This document shows, in pieces, positions 25,823 to 34,197 of a stretch of 64,000 nt of DNA (position 1 is its first letter; each line of letters opens with the position of its first letter). The translations under genes and the position numbers were made by a program. Below the pieces are notes generated by a model. It made no database searches. It saw nothing but the letters and a program-made list of their open reading frames with translations, and was not told the origin of the DNA. Source of the stretch: Phenylobacterium sp. RIFCSPHIGHO2_01_FULL_69_31. GTDB taxonomy: Bacteria > Pseudomonadota > Alphaproteobacteria > Caulobacterales > Caulobacteraceae. Where the stretch lies: positions 1-64,000 of the forward strand of contig NZ_MHXN01000045.1 in assembly GCF_001824475.1 (NCBI RefSeq), in the 5' to 3' direction.

Positions 25823-27298
25823 TCAGCAGCTGCTTCCGGTGGCCAGGCCGCAGGTCCAGCCGCTCCACCAGGTGTCGTTCGCGTCGCGAACGGCGCCGAT
25901 GTAGGTCACGGTGTCGAAGAACGAGTAGATGGTCTTCGGGTCGGTCGCGACGCGGCCCGCCTCGTTGGAGCCGTTCACGAACCCGCTGAGGGTCGAGGTG
26001 TGGGTCGACGAGTTGTTCGTCCCCGCATTGAACAGGGCCGCCGCGCCGGCGCCATCGACGCCGCTGTCGTTGCGGAAGGCGGTCGAGCAGGCCAGCACCA
26101 CCGAGTCCCAGCGCGGGGCGGCGGCGACGGTGGAGGTGTCGTCGACGTCGAGGCAGGCCGTGGCCGTGTTCGCCGAAGTGTGAATGCCGTTGATGAAGCG
26201 GCCGCCAGTGCCCGTGTTCAGCACCTGGATGTCACCCGCGCCGGTGCGGCCGGAGCCGATGGCGGTGTAGTTGGCGATCTTGGGCTGGGAGTTCAGCGAA
26301 GCCTGCACGCCCGCCGAGCTTTCTTCGAACACGCGGTCGCCGCCGTTCGCACGCTGGCGCAGGACGGCGAACTGGATGCCGCCGCGCCAACCTTCGTCGG
26401 TGTCCAGGCTGTCGTCGTCGGCGCCGGTGATGACCACGTGCTTCAGGTTCACCGTGCCGCCGAAGAACTCGATGCCGTCGTCGGAGCTGTTGTGGACCTG
26501 GATGTGGTCGATCGTGGTCGCAGATCCGACGCCCAGGAGGGTCAGGCCGTTCAGCTCGCGGTTCGGCTGGATCTCGAAGCCGGGATAGCGGATCTGGATG
26601 TAGCGGAGGCGGCCGGAATTGTCGGCCGGGCTGTTGCCGCCGTAGAGCGACACGCCGCCCTCAAAGGTGGCCACGCAGTTGATGTTCGGCGGGGTCGTGC
26701 CGGCCGGGCAGCTGGCGATCGGCGCACGGCCGGCGATCACGATGCCGCCCCACTGGCCGATCAGGTCGGCGCCCGAGTTGCCGTCGACATTCGAGCGGCT
26801 GGTGAAGACGATCGGGTTGCTGGCGGTGCCTTCGGCGAAGATCTGGTTTCCGCGCTGCACGTTGATGTAGTCGAGGCCGCCCGAGCCGTAGAGGCGCACG
26901 CCCGCCTCGATGGTCAGGACCGACTGAACCGTGCCGGCCTTCGGGTTGTTCGGATCGGCGCCGCGGTCATCGCCCACGTCCACCCGGCCGCTGATCGCGT
27001 AGATCGTGCCGGCGCGCAGCGGGACCAGCAGGGCGCCGGTGATCTTCTGCGGCAGCTGGCAGGCGCGCAGCGTGCCGTTCGCGACCGTGCCGACGTTGGC
27101 GAAGCCCGTCGGGCAATCCGCCGCCGGGGTGCCCGGAGGCAGGGTGCCGGTGCCGCCGTTGTTTCCCGTGCCGCCGCCGTTGTTGGGCGGGAACGCGCCC
27201 TCGCCCGGCGAAGCGACGTTGTCGGCTCCGCCGCAGCCGGCCAGGGCGAACGCGCCCAGCGAGCAAAGAAGGAGGGTCTTGAGCTTGGCGCCGGTCAT
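25823..27298 (-). CDS. Beta-helix-like lipoprotein partner of the TonB receptor
   Basis: The 491-residue product begins MTGAKLKTLLLCSLGAFALAGC, a lipoprotein signal with acylated Cys22, followed by a Gly/Asn-rich linker (PPNNGGGTGNNGGTG). The rest has repeating short beta strands (LTIEAGVRLYGSG, PIVFTSRSNVDGN, IDHIQVHNSSDDGIEFFGGT, LKHVVITGADDDSLDTDEGW), the pattern of a right-handed beta-helix. Cysteines are sparse and mostly C-terminal. Function unknown; such lipoproteins are found paired with TonB receptors and may capture the substrate. ATG at 27298 has GGAG eight bases upstream; the seven residues before it are an upstream extension. The PhoB-box candidate is about 100 bases upstream. 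Confidence 0.85.
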   Translation of the reverse strand: MTGAKLKTLLLCSLGAFALAGCGGADNVASPGEGAFPPNNGGGTGNNGGTGTLPPGTPAADCPTGFANVGTVANGTLRACQLPQKITGALLVPLRAGTIYAISGRVDVGDDRGADPNNPKAGTVQSVLTIEAGVRLYGSGGLDYINVQRGNQIFAEGTASNPIVFTSRSNVDGNSGADLIGQWGGIVIAGRAPIASCPAGTTPPNINCVATFEGGVSLYGGNSPADNSGRLRYIQIRYPGFEIQPNRELNGLTLLGVGSATTIDHIQVHNSSDDGIEFFGGTVNLKHVVITGADDDSLDTDEGWRGGIQFAVLRQRANGGDRVFEESSAGVQASLNSQPKIANYTAIGSGRTGAGDIQVLNTGTGGRFINGIHTSANTATACLDVDDTSTVAAAPRWDSVVLACSTAFRNDSGVDGAGAAALFNAGTNNSSTHTSTLSGFVNGSNEAGRVATDPKTIYSFFDTVTYIGAVRDANDTWWSGWTCGLATGSSC

Positions 27299-27399
27299 TT
27301 TGATCTCCGCGAGACGCATGTGCTTGCACGCGGGGCTCCGATCGAAGCCATCCCCCGGAGCCTACCCCCGCCTGCCCGGCCCGTTCTTAGGCGCCCGGC

Positions 27400-27428
27400 G
27401 TGACATCTCCCGGACACACTTGTGACAG
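27400..27428 (-). promoter_or_regulatory. Candidate PhoB (PHO) box
   Basis: On the minus strand three TGTC(A/C)-type half sites (TGTCAC, TGTCCG, TGTCAC) lie exactly 11 bases apart, the phasing of PHO boxes, and the first is CTGTCAC, close to the CTGTCAT consensus. It is about 100-130 bases upstream of the lipoprotein/TonB receptor operon. Phosphate-starvation control is inferred. Confidence 0.6.
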
Positions 27429-27561
27429 GCTCATTGCAGCGCAGACGCCCCCTGGCCTTCGTTGTCATAGAACCGTGGCTGGACGGTCGCCGCGACATTG
27501 TGGTCTGGCCGCGTGACAGTCGGATGGGCTAGGTTGAAGGCTCGGTTCTGGGGGCTTGAGA

Positions 27562-28161
27562 ATGTCAGGCACGAGTACGGCGCCCCGTGCGTTCGCTGCA
27601 GCGCTGGCGTTGGTTCTGGCCGCCTCCGCCGAGGCGTCGGCGCAGGTGCTCTCCATCGGGGACGATGGCGCAGTGACGACCTATGCCGGCCCTGCCGTCC
27701 ACAGCAGCGATGGGGTCGCGGCGATCGCGCCGCCCGAGCCCGCGCCGCTTGTCCGCGCCCCGCCCGAAGACGTCATCCGGCTGATCCAGGAGTCCTCGGC
27801 GCGCCACGCGGTGCCCGCGACCATCGTCGAGGCGGTGGCCTGGCAGGAGTCGCGTTTCAATCATGCGGCGGTTTCGTCAAAAGGCGCGCGCGGTGTCATG
27901 CAACTGTTACCGACAACCGCTAGCGACCTCGGCGTGGACCCCTCGGACCTCAAAGGCAACATCGACGGCGGCGCGGCCTACCTCGCCCAGCAGCTCCGTC
28001 GCTTCGGCGACGTGAAGCTGGCGCTGGCCGCCTACAACGCCGGGCCGAAGGCGGTCGAACGTTACGGCGGCGTCCCGCCCTACGCGGAAACCCAATCCTA
28101 TGTCCGCGCCATCATGGCGCGCCTGGCGGCCGTCTCGGCCCTCGGCGCCGGCGCACAGTGA
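27562..28161 (+). CDS. virB1: VirB1-like lytic transglycosylase
   Basis: The 199-residue product has a signal peptide (cleavage near ASA-Q) and a C-terminal SLT domain: IVEAVAWQESRFNHAAVSSKGARG (catalytic Glu in QESRFN), GVMQLLPTTASDLGV, NIDGGAAYLAQQLRRFG and LALAAYNAGPKAVERYGG. It opens peptidoglycan so the secretion machine can be built. ATG at 27562 is chosen; a TTG at 27556 is in frame. It is the first gene of the type IV secretion operon, five bases before virB2. Confidence 0.9.
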   Translation: MSGTSTAPRAFAAALALVLAASAEASAQVLSIGDDGAVTTYAGPAVHSSDGVAAIAPPEPAPLVRAPPEDVIRLIQESSARHAVPATIVEAVAWQESRFNHAAVSSKGARGVMQLLPTTASDLGVDPSDLKGNIDGGAAYLAQQLRRFGDVKLALAAYNAGPKAVERYGGVPPYAETQSYVRAIMARLAAVSALGAGAQ

Positions 28162-28166
28162 GGCCC

Positions 28167-28469
28167 ATGAACAAGATTGCCCCGCTCGCTGCCCTGGCAG
28201 CCCTCGCCGCCGCCCCGGCCCACGCCCAGGCCCAGGGCGACCCCGCCGGCTCCTCGCCGTTGCTGGCCGCGCTCAACTGGGTGCAGGGCACGCTGCTCGG
28301 CAACCTGGCGACCACCGCGGCGGTCATCGCCGTGGCCCTCATCGGCTACCTGATGCTCACGGGACGCTTCGACTGGCGTCGTGGCATCGTCGTACTCGTC
28401 GGCATCTTCATCATCTTCGGCGCCGTCACCATCGTGGCGGGCATCCGCTCGCTCGCCGGGGGGATGTAG
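28167..28469 (+). CDS. virB2: VirB2-type pilin
   Basis: The 100-residue product has a long signal sequence (MNKIAPLAALAALAAAPAHAQA) and two hydrophobic helices (LATTAAVIAVALIGYLML and IVVLVGIFIIFGAVTIVAGI) separated by the short basic loop TGRFDWRRG, the hallmark of TrbC/VirB2 pilins. It forms the extracellular pilus or the pore-lining subunit. ATG at 28167 has GAGG upstream; it starts five bases after virB1. Confidence 0.9.
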   Translation: MNKIAPLAALAALAAAPAHAQAQGDPAGSSPLLAALNWVQGTLLGNLATTAAVIAVALIGYLMLTGRFDWRRGIVVLVGIFIIFGAVTIVAGIRSLAGGM

Positions 28470-28472
28470 GCC

Positions 28473-28757
28473 ATGAGCCGCCTCGCCTCCGACCCTGTCT
28501 TCTCGGCCCTCACCCGGCCCCAGATGATCGGCGGCGTCACCTATCCGTTCGCGGTGCTCAACCTGATCGTGACGGCCGAGGCGTTCCTGATCACCCGCTC
28601 CTTCTGGGCGCTGCTGATCGCGGCGGTCCTGCACGCCATCGGCTATGTCGGATCCCTGCGCGAGCCGCGCTTCTTCGATCTCTGGGTGACTAAGCTCTCC
28701 ACCTGTCCCCGGGTGCGAAACCACAGCTTCTGGCGAGGGAATTCTTACCGGCCATGA
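28473..28757 (+). CDS. virB3: VirB3 inner-membrane protein
   Basis: The 94-residue product contains a VirB3 pattern: an N-terminal SRLASDPVFSALTRPQMIGGV, two adjacent hydrophobic segments (FAVLNLIVTAEAFLI, FWALLIAAVLHAIGYVG) and the C-terminal REPRFFDLW. VirB3 helps assemble VirB4 at the membrane. It begins three bases after virB2 and its stop overlaps the virB4 start as ATGA. Confidence 0.92.
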   Translation: MSRLASDPVFSALTRPQMIGGVTYPFAVLNLIVTAEAFLITRSFWALLIAAVLHAIGYVGSLREPRFFDLWVTKLSTCPRVRNHSFWRGNSYRP

Positions 28758-31153
28758 GCGGAGCGTTCCTCACCACCAGCGCGGCCAAGGTGCTGGCGCC
28801 CCGGGAAGTGGCGGTAGGCTCGCGCCTGCCGTACCTGGGCCATGCCGACGATGTAACCCTGCGCACACGCGACGGGCTGCTGGTCCAGACCCTGCACCTG
28901 GCGGGATTCCCGTTCGAAACCGCGCCCGATGACGAGCTGAACTACCGCAAGGCCATACGGGAGACGGTGCTGCGCGGCGCGGCCAGCTCGCGGCTGGCGG
29001 TCTATCATCATGTGGTCCGGCGCCGGGTGACGCCCGCCTTCCCGCCTGCGCCGGAAGAGCCCTTCTGCGCCAACCTGGACGCCCACTGGCGCGAGCAGCT
29101 GGCCAGCCGCCGGCTCTACGTAAACGACATCTTCCTGACGCTGGTGATGCGGCCGACCCAGGGCGGCGCCGGCTTCCTCGAACGCCTGATGAAGGGCTCG
29201 CGCAATCGCGAGGTCGACAGCGCCCGTGACCTGCGCGACCTGCACGCCACGCGCGAGGCCTTCGCCGCGGCCCTGGCGCCCTACGGCGCACGGACCCTCG
29301 GCCTCTACACGGCCGGCGGCGGCGCCCAGCGCTCGGAGCCGGCGGAGTTCCTCAGCCTGATCCTGAACGGCGAGCTGCGGCCGGTGCTGGCGCCCACGGG
29401 CGACCTGTCCAACGCCATCGCCGCGCGCCGCCTCAGCTTCGGCCTGGACGCCATGGAGTTCGGCGGCGGGCCCGAGGGACCCACGTTCGGCGCCATGGTC
29501 TCCATGAAGGACTATCCGGCCCGCACGGTGCCCGGTCTGCTGGACGGGGTGCTGCGCCTGCCGATGGAGATGGTGCTCACCGAGAGCTTCGCTTTCGTCG
29601 ACCGGCAGGTGGCCCTCGACCGCATGGGGCTGGCCCTGCGCCGTCTGAAGGCGGCCGAGGACGACGCCTTCAGCCTGCGCGGCGAGCTGGCCCAGGCCCG
29701 CGACGACGTGGGCGCCGGCCGCGCGGCCTATGGCGAACACCACCTCACGATCCTGGCCAAGGCCGAGACGCTGGACGAACTGGACTCCGGCGTCGCCGAC
29801 ATCCAGTCCGCCCTCGCCGAGATGGGCGCGGTGGCGGTGCGCGAGGACGTGAATCTGGAGCCGGCCTTCTGGGCCCAGTTCCCTGCCAACTTCAAATACA
29901 TCTCGCGCAAGGCGATGATATCGGCGGGCAATTTCGCCGGCCTCGCCAGCTTCCATAACCACCCCACCGGCCAGGCCGAGGGCAATCACTGGGGTCCGGC
30001 CATCGCGGTGCTCGAGACCACCGCCTTCGGCCCCTACCACTTCAACTTCCACAACGGCGACCTGGGCAACTTCACGGTCATTGGGCCGTCGGGTTCCGGC
30101 AAGACGGTGCTGCTCACCTTCCTGCTGGCCCAGGCCGAACGCCTGAAGCCGCGGATCGCCTATTTCGACAAGGACCGCGGCGCCGAGCCCTTCATCCGCG
30201 CCATCGGCGGGCGCTACGACGTGATCTCCCCCGGCGAGCCCACGGGTTTCAACCCGCTGGCCCTGCCCGACACTCCCGGCAACCGCGCCTTCCTGGCCGA
30301 ATGGGTCGCCCAGCTTCTCACCGCCGAAGGCGAGACGCTGGACTCCGAGGACCGGGCCATGATCGCCGATGCGATCGACGCCAACTTCGCCCAGCCCCCC
30401 GGCCATCGCCGGCTGCGCTATCTGCGCGAGCTGTTCCGCGGCGCGCGCCGCCCGCACGCCGGCGACCTGGCCTCGCGCCTGTCGGCCTGGTGCGAGGGCG
30501 GGGACCACGCCTGGCTGTTCGACAACGCCGACGACCTGCTCGACATCGAGACCCGGATCCTGGGCTTCGACATGACCAAAGTGCTGGACGCGCCCACGAT
30601 CCGCGTGCCGGCCATGATGTACCTGTTCCACCGGCTGGAGCAGCGGCTGGACGGCGATCCGGCCATGTTCATCGTCGACGAGGGCTGGAAGGTCCTGGAC
30701 GACCCGGTGTTCATCCGCCGCATCAAGGACTGGGAAAAGACCATCCGGAAGCGCAACGGCCTGGTGGGCTTCTGCACCCAGTCGGCGTCCGACGCCCTGG
30801 ACAGCCGCATCGCCTCGGCGATCATCGAGCAGGCCGCCACGCAGATCTTCTTCCCCAACGCCCGCGCCAAGGCGTCGGACTATGTCGACGGCTTCGGCCT
30901 GACCGAGCATGAGTTCGAGCTGGTGCGCAGCCTGCCCGACACCTCCCGCTGCTTCCTGATCAAGCGCGGCGACCACAGCGTCGTGGCGCGCCTCGACCTC
31001 ACCGGCCTCTCCGGCGAACTGGCGGTGCTGGCCGGCACCGAGCGCGCGGTGCGCCGCCTCGACGCCCTGCGGCAGCAGGTGGGCGACGAGCCCGCCGCCT
31101 GGCTGCCGGCCTTCATGGAGGAACGCGACCGCAAAGGGCGGAGTGCGGCATGA
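28754..31153 (+). CDS. virB4: VirB4 ATPase
   Basis: The 799-residue product is the normal length for VirB4. The N-terminal half (AFWAQFPANFKYISRKAM region) is the CagE/TrbE domain; Walker A reads GPSGSGKTVLL near residue 445, Walker B MFIVDEGWKVLDD, followed by TQSASDALDS. It powers substrate transfer and pilus assembly at the inner membrane. It overlaps virB3 by four bases and is the only large ATPase besides VirB11 in the operon. Confidence 0.95.
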   Translation: MSGAFLTTSAAKVLAPREVAVGSRLPYLGHADDVTLRTRDGLLVQTLHLAGFPFETAPDDELNYRKAIRETVLRGAASSRLAVYHHVVRRRVTPAFPPAPEEPFCANLDAHWREQLASRRLYVNDIFLTLVMRPTQGGAGFLERLMKGSRNREVDSARDLRDLHATREAFAAALAPYGARTLGLYTAGGGAQRSEPAEFLSLILNGELRPVLAPTGDLSNAIAARRLSFGLDAMEFGGGPEGPTFGAMVSMKDYPARTVPGLLDGVLRLPMEMVLTESFAFVDRQVALDRMGLALRRLKAAEDDAFSLRGELAQARDDVGAGRAAYGEHHLTILAKAETLDELDSGVADIQSALAEMGAVAVREDVNLEPAFWAQFPANFKYISRKAMISAGNFAGLASFHNHPTGQAEGNHWGPAIAVLETTAFGPYHFNFHNGDLGNFTVIGPSGSGKTVLLTFLLAQAERLKPRIAYFDKDRGAEPFIRAIGGRYDVISPGEPTGFNPLALPDTPGNRAFLAEWVAQLLTAEGETLDSEDRAMIADAIDANFAQPPGHRRLRYLRELFRGARRPHAGDLASRLSAWCEGGDHAWLFDNADDLLDIETRILGFDMTKVLDAPTIRVPAMMYLFHRLEQRLDGDPAMFIVDEGWKVLDDPVFIRRIKDWEKTIRKRNGLVGFCTQSASDALDSRIASAIIEQAATQIFFPNARAKASDYVDGFGLTEHEFELVRSLPDTSRCFLIKRGDHSVVARLDLTGLSGELAVLAGTERAVRRLDALRQQVGDEPAAWLPAFMEERDRKGRSAA

Positions 31154-31214
31154 TCCGGCATCGCCAAGGCCTCGCAGGACTTGCCCTTCGCAGCTCCGCC
31201 AGGAGCGAAGCCGG

Positions 31215-32381
31215 ATGAGCGGCGCCTGCGCCACCCTGGTCGATGACGGCCTGATCCGCGGCGTTCTCGCCACGGTGGACTGCCAGACGCGCGTCTATGC
31301 CCAGAGCGGGTACGAGGCCCTGACATCGGGCTCGCCGGTGTTCCAGACGGCGCTGACCGCCCTCCTGACCATCTATGTAGCGCTGGTGGGCTACCGGCTG
31401 ATGTTCGCGCAAGGGTCGATGCGCCTCTCCGACGCGCCGGGCATCGCGTTGAAGATCGGCGCGATCCTTGCCCTGGTGACCAGCTGGTCCACCTTCCAGG
31501 CCCTGGTGTTCGACGTCGCCGACCGCGCGCCGGTGGAGATCGCCGCCCTGGTCTCGGCGCCCATGCAGGACGCCAGCTCCAGCCTCGCGGCGAGCCCCGT
31601 CGACGGCCTTCAGGCCGCCTACGCCGAGTTCAGCGAGACAGGCGCCGCCTACGGCAAGATCGCCGGCCCCAACGCCAAGGGCTACTCGAGCCCGCAGGCC
31701 GCCGCCGCCGAGGCTACCGCCGCGGCTTCGGGCATCATCTTCCTGACCAGCGCTGGCGTGATCTCCGCCGCCACCCTGGCGATCGGGGTGCTGACGGCGG
31801 TCGGCCCGATCTTCATAGCCCTGGCCCTGATCCCGGCGACCCGCGGCCTGTTCGTCGGCTGGGTGCGCGCGCTCGCCGCCGCCGCCCTCGTCCCCCTGGT
31901 GGCCTGGCTGCTGATCGTGCTGATGCTTGCGGTGCTGGATCCCTGGGTCGCGGTCCTGGCGGAGCAGCGGATCGCGCAGCGCCTGGAGCCGCAGACGGCC
32001 ATGAGCGCCTCGGCCCTGGTCTTCGTCTTCGCCGCCGGCCAGGCCGCCCTGGTGATCGGCGCTTGCGTCATGGCCATGGGCTTCCGCCTGCCGACCCAGG
32101 GCGCAGATCGCAGCCGCGGCGCCGAGCCCGCCCGTGCGCCGCAGGGCGCGGCCGTCGCGGTCACGCCCCTGCCCTCCCGGGCCGAACGACTGGCCTTCGA
32201 CCTGCAGCGCGACCGCGCCCAGGCGTCCGAACGCAGCCGCTCGGCCACCGCCGCGGCGGCGGCGGCAGCCTCGGCCGCCTCCACCCGCCAGGTCTCGGTC
32301 ACGATCGACGAGACCCGCCACCTCGGCGACGCCTATCGCCGCCCCGCCTTCACCGCGCGCCGCGCGGGAGCTCCCCGATGA
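31215..32381 (+). CDS. virB6: VirB6/TrbL-type inner-membrane channel protein
   Basis: The 388-residue product has about six membrane spans. It begins with a conserved-looking CATLVDDGLIRGVLATVDCQT, then FQTALTALLTIYVALVGYRLM and GIALKIGAILALVTSW, and a later cluster of spans (ATLAIGVLTAVGPIFIALALI onward). A cytoplasmic C-terminal tail is Ala/Arg-rich. VirB6 forms part of the inner-membrane channel. ATG at 31215 has AGGAG nine bases upstream. A 61-base gap separates it from virB4, the place where virB5 commonly sits, and no virB5 fits. Its stop overlaps the virB9 start. Confidence 0.88.
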   Translation: MSGACATLVDDGLIRGVLATVDCQTRVYAQSGYEALTSGSPVFQTALTALLTIYVALVGYRLMFAQGSMRLSDAPGIALKIGAILALVTSWSTFQALVFDVADRAPVEIAALVSAPMQDASSSLAASPVDGLQAAYAEFSETGAAYGKIAGPNAKGYSSPQAAAAEATAAASGIIFLTSAGVISAATLAIGVLTAVGPIFIALALIPATRGLFVGWVRALAAAALVPLVAWLLIVLMLAVLDPWVAVLAEQRIAQRLEPQTAMSASALVFVFAAGQAALVIGACVMAMGFRLPTQGADRSRGAEPARAPQGAAVAVTPLPSRAERLAFDLQRDRAQASERSRSATAAAAAAASAASTRQVSVTIDETRHLGDAYRRPAFTARRAGAPR

Positions 32382-33136
32382 TCCGCTTATCCGCCCTCGC
32401 CATCAGCCTCGCCCTCGTCGCCGGCCCGGCCCTGGCCGTCGTGCCGCACCCAGGGCCCGGCGACCCGCGCATCCACGTCGTCGAGTACGATCCGGAGGCG
32501 GTCGTCGAACTTCGGGTCGCCCTGGGCTACCAGCTTTCCGTCGAGTTCGACCCAGCCGAGAAGATCGAGAACGTCGCCATCGGCGATTCCCTCGGCTGGC
32601 AGGTGACGCCGAACCGCCGCGCCAACCTCCTGTTCCTGAAGCCGATGTCCCAGCGGCCGCCCACGAACATGACGGTGATCACCAACCTGCGCCGCTACAA
32701 CTTCGAGCTGGGCCTGCGCCCGCGCGCTGCGGCCCGCTCGGCGCCGTTCAGCGTCCGCTTCCTCTATGCGCCGCCGGTGGTCGCCTATGTGGCCCCGCCT
32801 CCGCCGCCGCCGCCGCCGGTCGAGCGCAACGCCGCCTATTCCTACGAGGGCTCGGCCAAGACGCTCCCGGTGAAGGTCTTCGACGACGGCCAGGACACCT
32901 ATTTCGCGTTCCGCGAAACCGAGGATCTGCCGGCGATCTTCGCCGTCGACCCCGACGGTGGCGAGGCGGTGGTGAACACCCGCGAGCGGGACAACTATGT
33001 GGTGGTCGACCGCATCGCCCGCGGCTTCGTGCTGCGACGCGGCAGCGAGGTCACCCGCATCTACAACGACGGCTTCCGTATCGAGGAGGCCAGCGCGCTC
33101 CGGCAGCGCAAGAGGGACCCGTGGTGGCGTCGATGA
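32378..33136 (+). CDS. virB9: VirB9 outer-membrane core protein
   Basis: The 252-residue product has a signal peptide (cleavage near LA-V), the VirB9 N-terminal pattern (DPRIHVVEYDPEAVVELRVA, GYQLSVEFDPAEKIENVAIGD, NLLFLKP), a Pro-rich linker (PPPPPPPP near 147-154) and the C-terminal domain (KVFDDGQDTYFAFRETEDLP, NYVVVDRIARGFVLRRG) that binds VirB7/VirB10. It overlaps virB6 and virB10 by four bases each. No virB7 lipoprotein gene was found. Confidence 0.93.
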   Translation: MIRLSALAISLALVAGPALAVVPHPGPGDPRIHVVEYDPEAVVELRVALGYQLSVEFDPAEKIENVAIGDSLGWQVTPNRRANLLFLKPMSQRPPTNMTVITNLRRYNFELGLRPRAAARSAPFSVRFLYAPPVVAYVAPPPPPPPPVERNAAYSYEGSAKTLPVKVFDDGQDTYFAFRETEDLPAIFAVDPDGGEAVVNTRERDNYVVVDRIARGFVLRRGSEVTRIYNDGFRIEEASALRQRKRDPWWRR

Positions 33137-34197
33137 AGCCCAAGGACCAGACTCCCGCCGAGCTCAGCCCGGTGTTCGCCCGCGGCGCCCGCCCCCAGGT
33201 GCAGGCGCCCGACTCGCCCTGGACCGTATGGGCCGGCCTGGCCGGCGCCGCCGTCCTGGGCGTGTTCGTGTTCAATGGCCTGTCGAGTGGCCGTGAGGCC
33301 AAGGCCCAGACGACGCAGGCCCAGGCGCCCGCAACGGTGGCGGCCCAGCCCGCGCCTGCGCCGCCGCCTCCGCCCCCCGCGCCCGCCATGGCCGCGCCGG
33401 CGCCCATGGTCCAGCAGTCCGTCGCGCCCCCGACCGATCCGGAGCAGGCCCACTGGCGGGCGCCGACCGTCGTGGTCGACTTCAGCAACTCAGCCCCCGC
33501 CGGCGAGGCGGTTCAGCTGGCCCAGGCCGCCGGCGCGCCGACGCCCGCCAACGATGTGCGCCAGTCGGCCGACGAGCGCTTCGCCGCCGGCGTGACCCGG
33601 GGCCTGGGCGACACCGCGCGGGCCAGCCAGATGCGCGACCTGGGGCGAACGATCCCGCAGGGCGCCGTGATTCCCGCCGTTCTCGAGACCGCCATCAATT
33701 CCGACCTGCCGGGCGCCGTGCGCGCGGTGGTCAGCCGCGACGTGCGCAGCTTCGACGGCAGCCGGGTGCTGATCCCGCGCGGCTCGCGCCTGGTCGGCCA
33801 GTACAAGAGCTCGGCCGCCGTCGGCCAGACCCGCGCCTTCGTGGTCTGGTCGCGGATCATCACCCCGACAGGCGTCACCATCGACGTCGGCTCGCCTGCC
33901 ACCGACCGGCTGGGCCGCGGCGGCCTGGATGGCGACGTCGACACCCACTTCGTCCGCCGGTTCGGCGCCTCGATCCTGCTCACCGCCATCAGCGCCGGCG
34001 GCCAGGCGCTGGCCAACAGCGCCAGCAACGGCGACAGCACCACCCTGGTGCTCGGCGGCAGCGGGCAGAGCTCCAATCCCGCCGCCATCGCGCTTCAGAA
34101 GCAGATGGACATCCCCGACACGATCAAGGTGGCCCAGGGGGTGCCGGTCCAGGTCTCCGTGGCGCGCGACCTCGACTTCTCGTCGGTGGTCCGATGA
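33133..34197 (+). CDS. virB10: VirB10 core-complex protein
   Basis: The 354-residue product has a short cytoplasmic N-terminus, one membrane span (WTVWAGLAGAAVLGVFVFNG), a Pro/Ala-rich periplasmic linker and the VirB10 beta-barrel domain: IPQGAVIPAVLETAINSDLPG, VSRDVRSFDGSRVLIPRGS, LVGQYKSS, VVWSRIITPTGVTIDVGSP and a C-terminal QKQMDIPDTIKV. It spans both membranes and senses energy from the ATPases. The ATG at 33133 overlaps virB9 by four bases; the frame is open far upstream, but that part is a shadow of virB9. Confidence 0.93.
   Translation: MKPKDQTPAELSPVFARGARPQVQAPDSPWTVWAGLAGAAVLGVFVFNGLSSGREAKAQTTQAQAPATVAAQPAPAPPPPPPAPAMAAPAPMVQQSVAPPTDPEQAHWRAPTVVVDFSNSAPAGEAVQLAQAAGAPTPANDVRQSADERFAAGVTRGLGDTARASQMRDLGRTIPQGAVIPAVLETAINSDLPGAVRAVVSRDVRSFDGSRVLIPRGSRLVGQYKSSAAVGQTRAFVVWSRIITPTGVTIDVGSPATDRLGRGGLDGDVDTHFVRRFGASILLTAISAGGQALANSASNGDSTTLVLGGSGQSSNPAAIALQKQMDIPDTIKVAQGVPVQVSVARDLDFSSVVR

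Noticed and set aside
23283..25904. An 873-residue open frame antisense to the TonB receptor
   Set aside because: A shadow of GC-rich codon bias: no domain, repetitive Arg/Val/Glu composition, no ribosome site, and the opposite strand has a clear TonB receptor.
25763..27403. A 546-residue frame antisense to the beta-helix lipoprotein
   Set aside because: Shadow of the real gene, low complexity and no recognisable domain.
28745..31273. An 842-residue open frame antisense to virB4
   Set aside because: Same cause: high GC leaves the opposite frame open. No motif and no sensible N-terminus.
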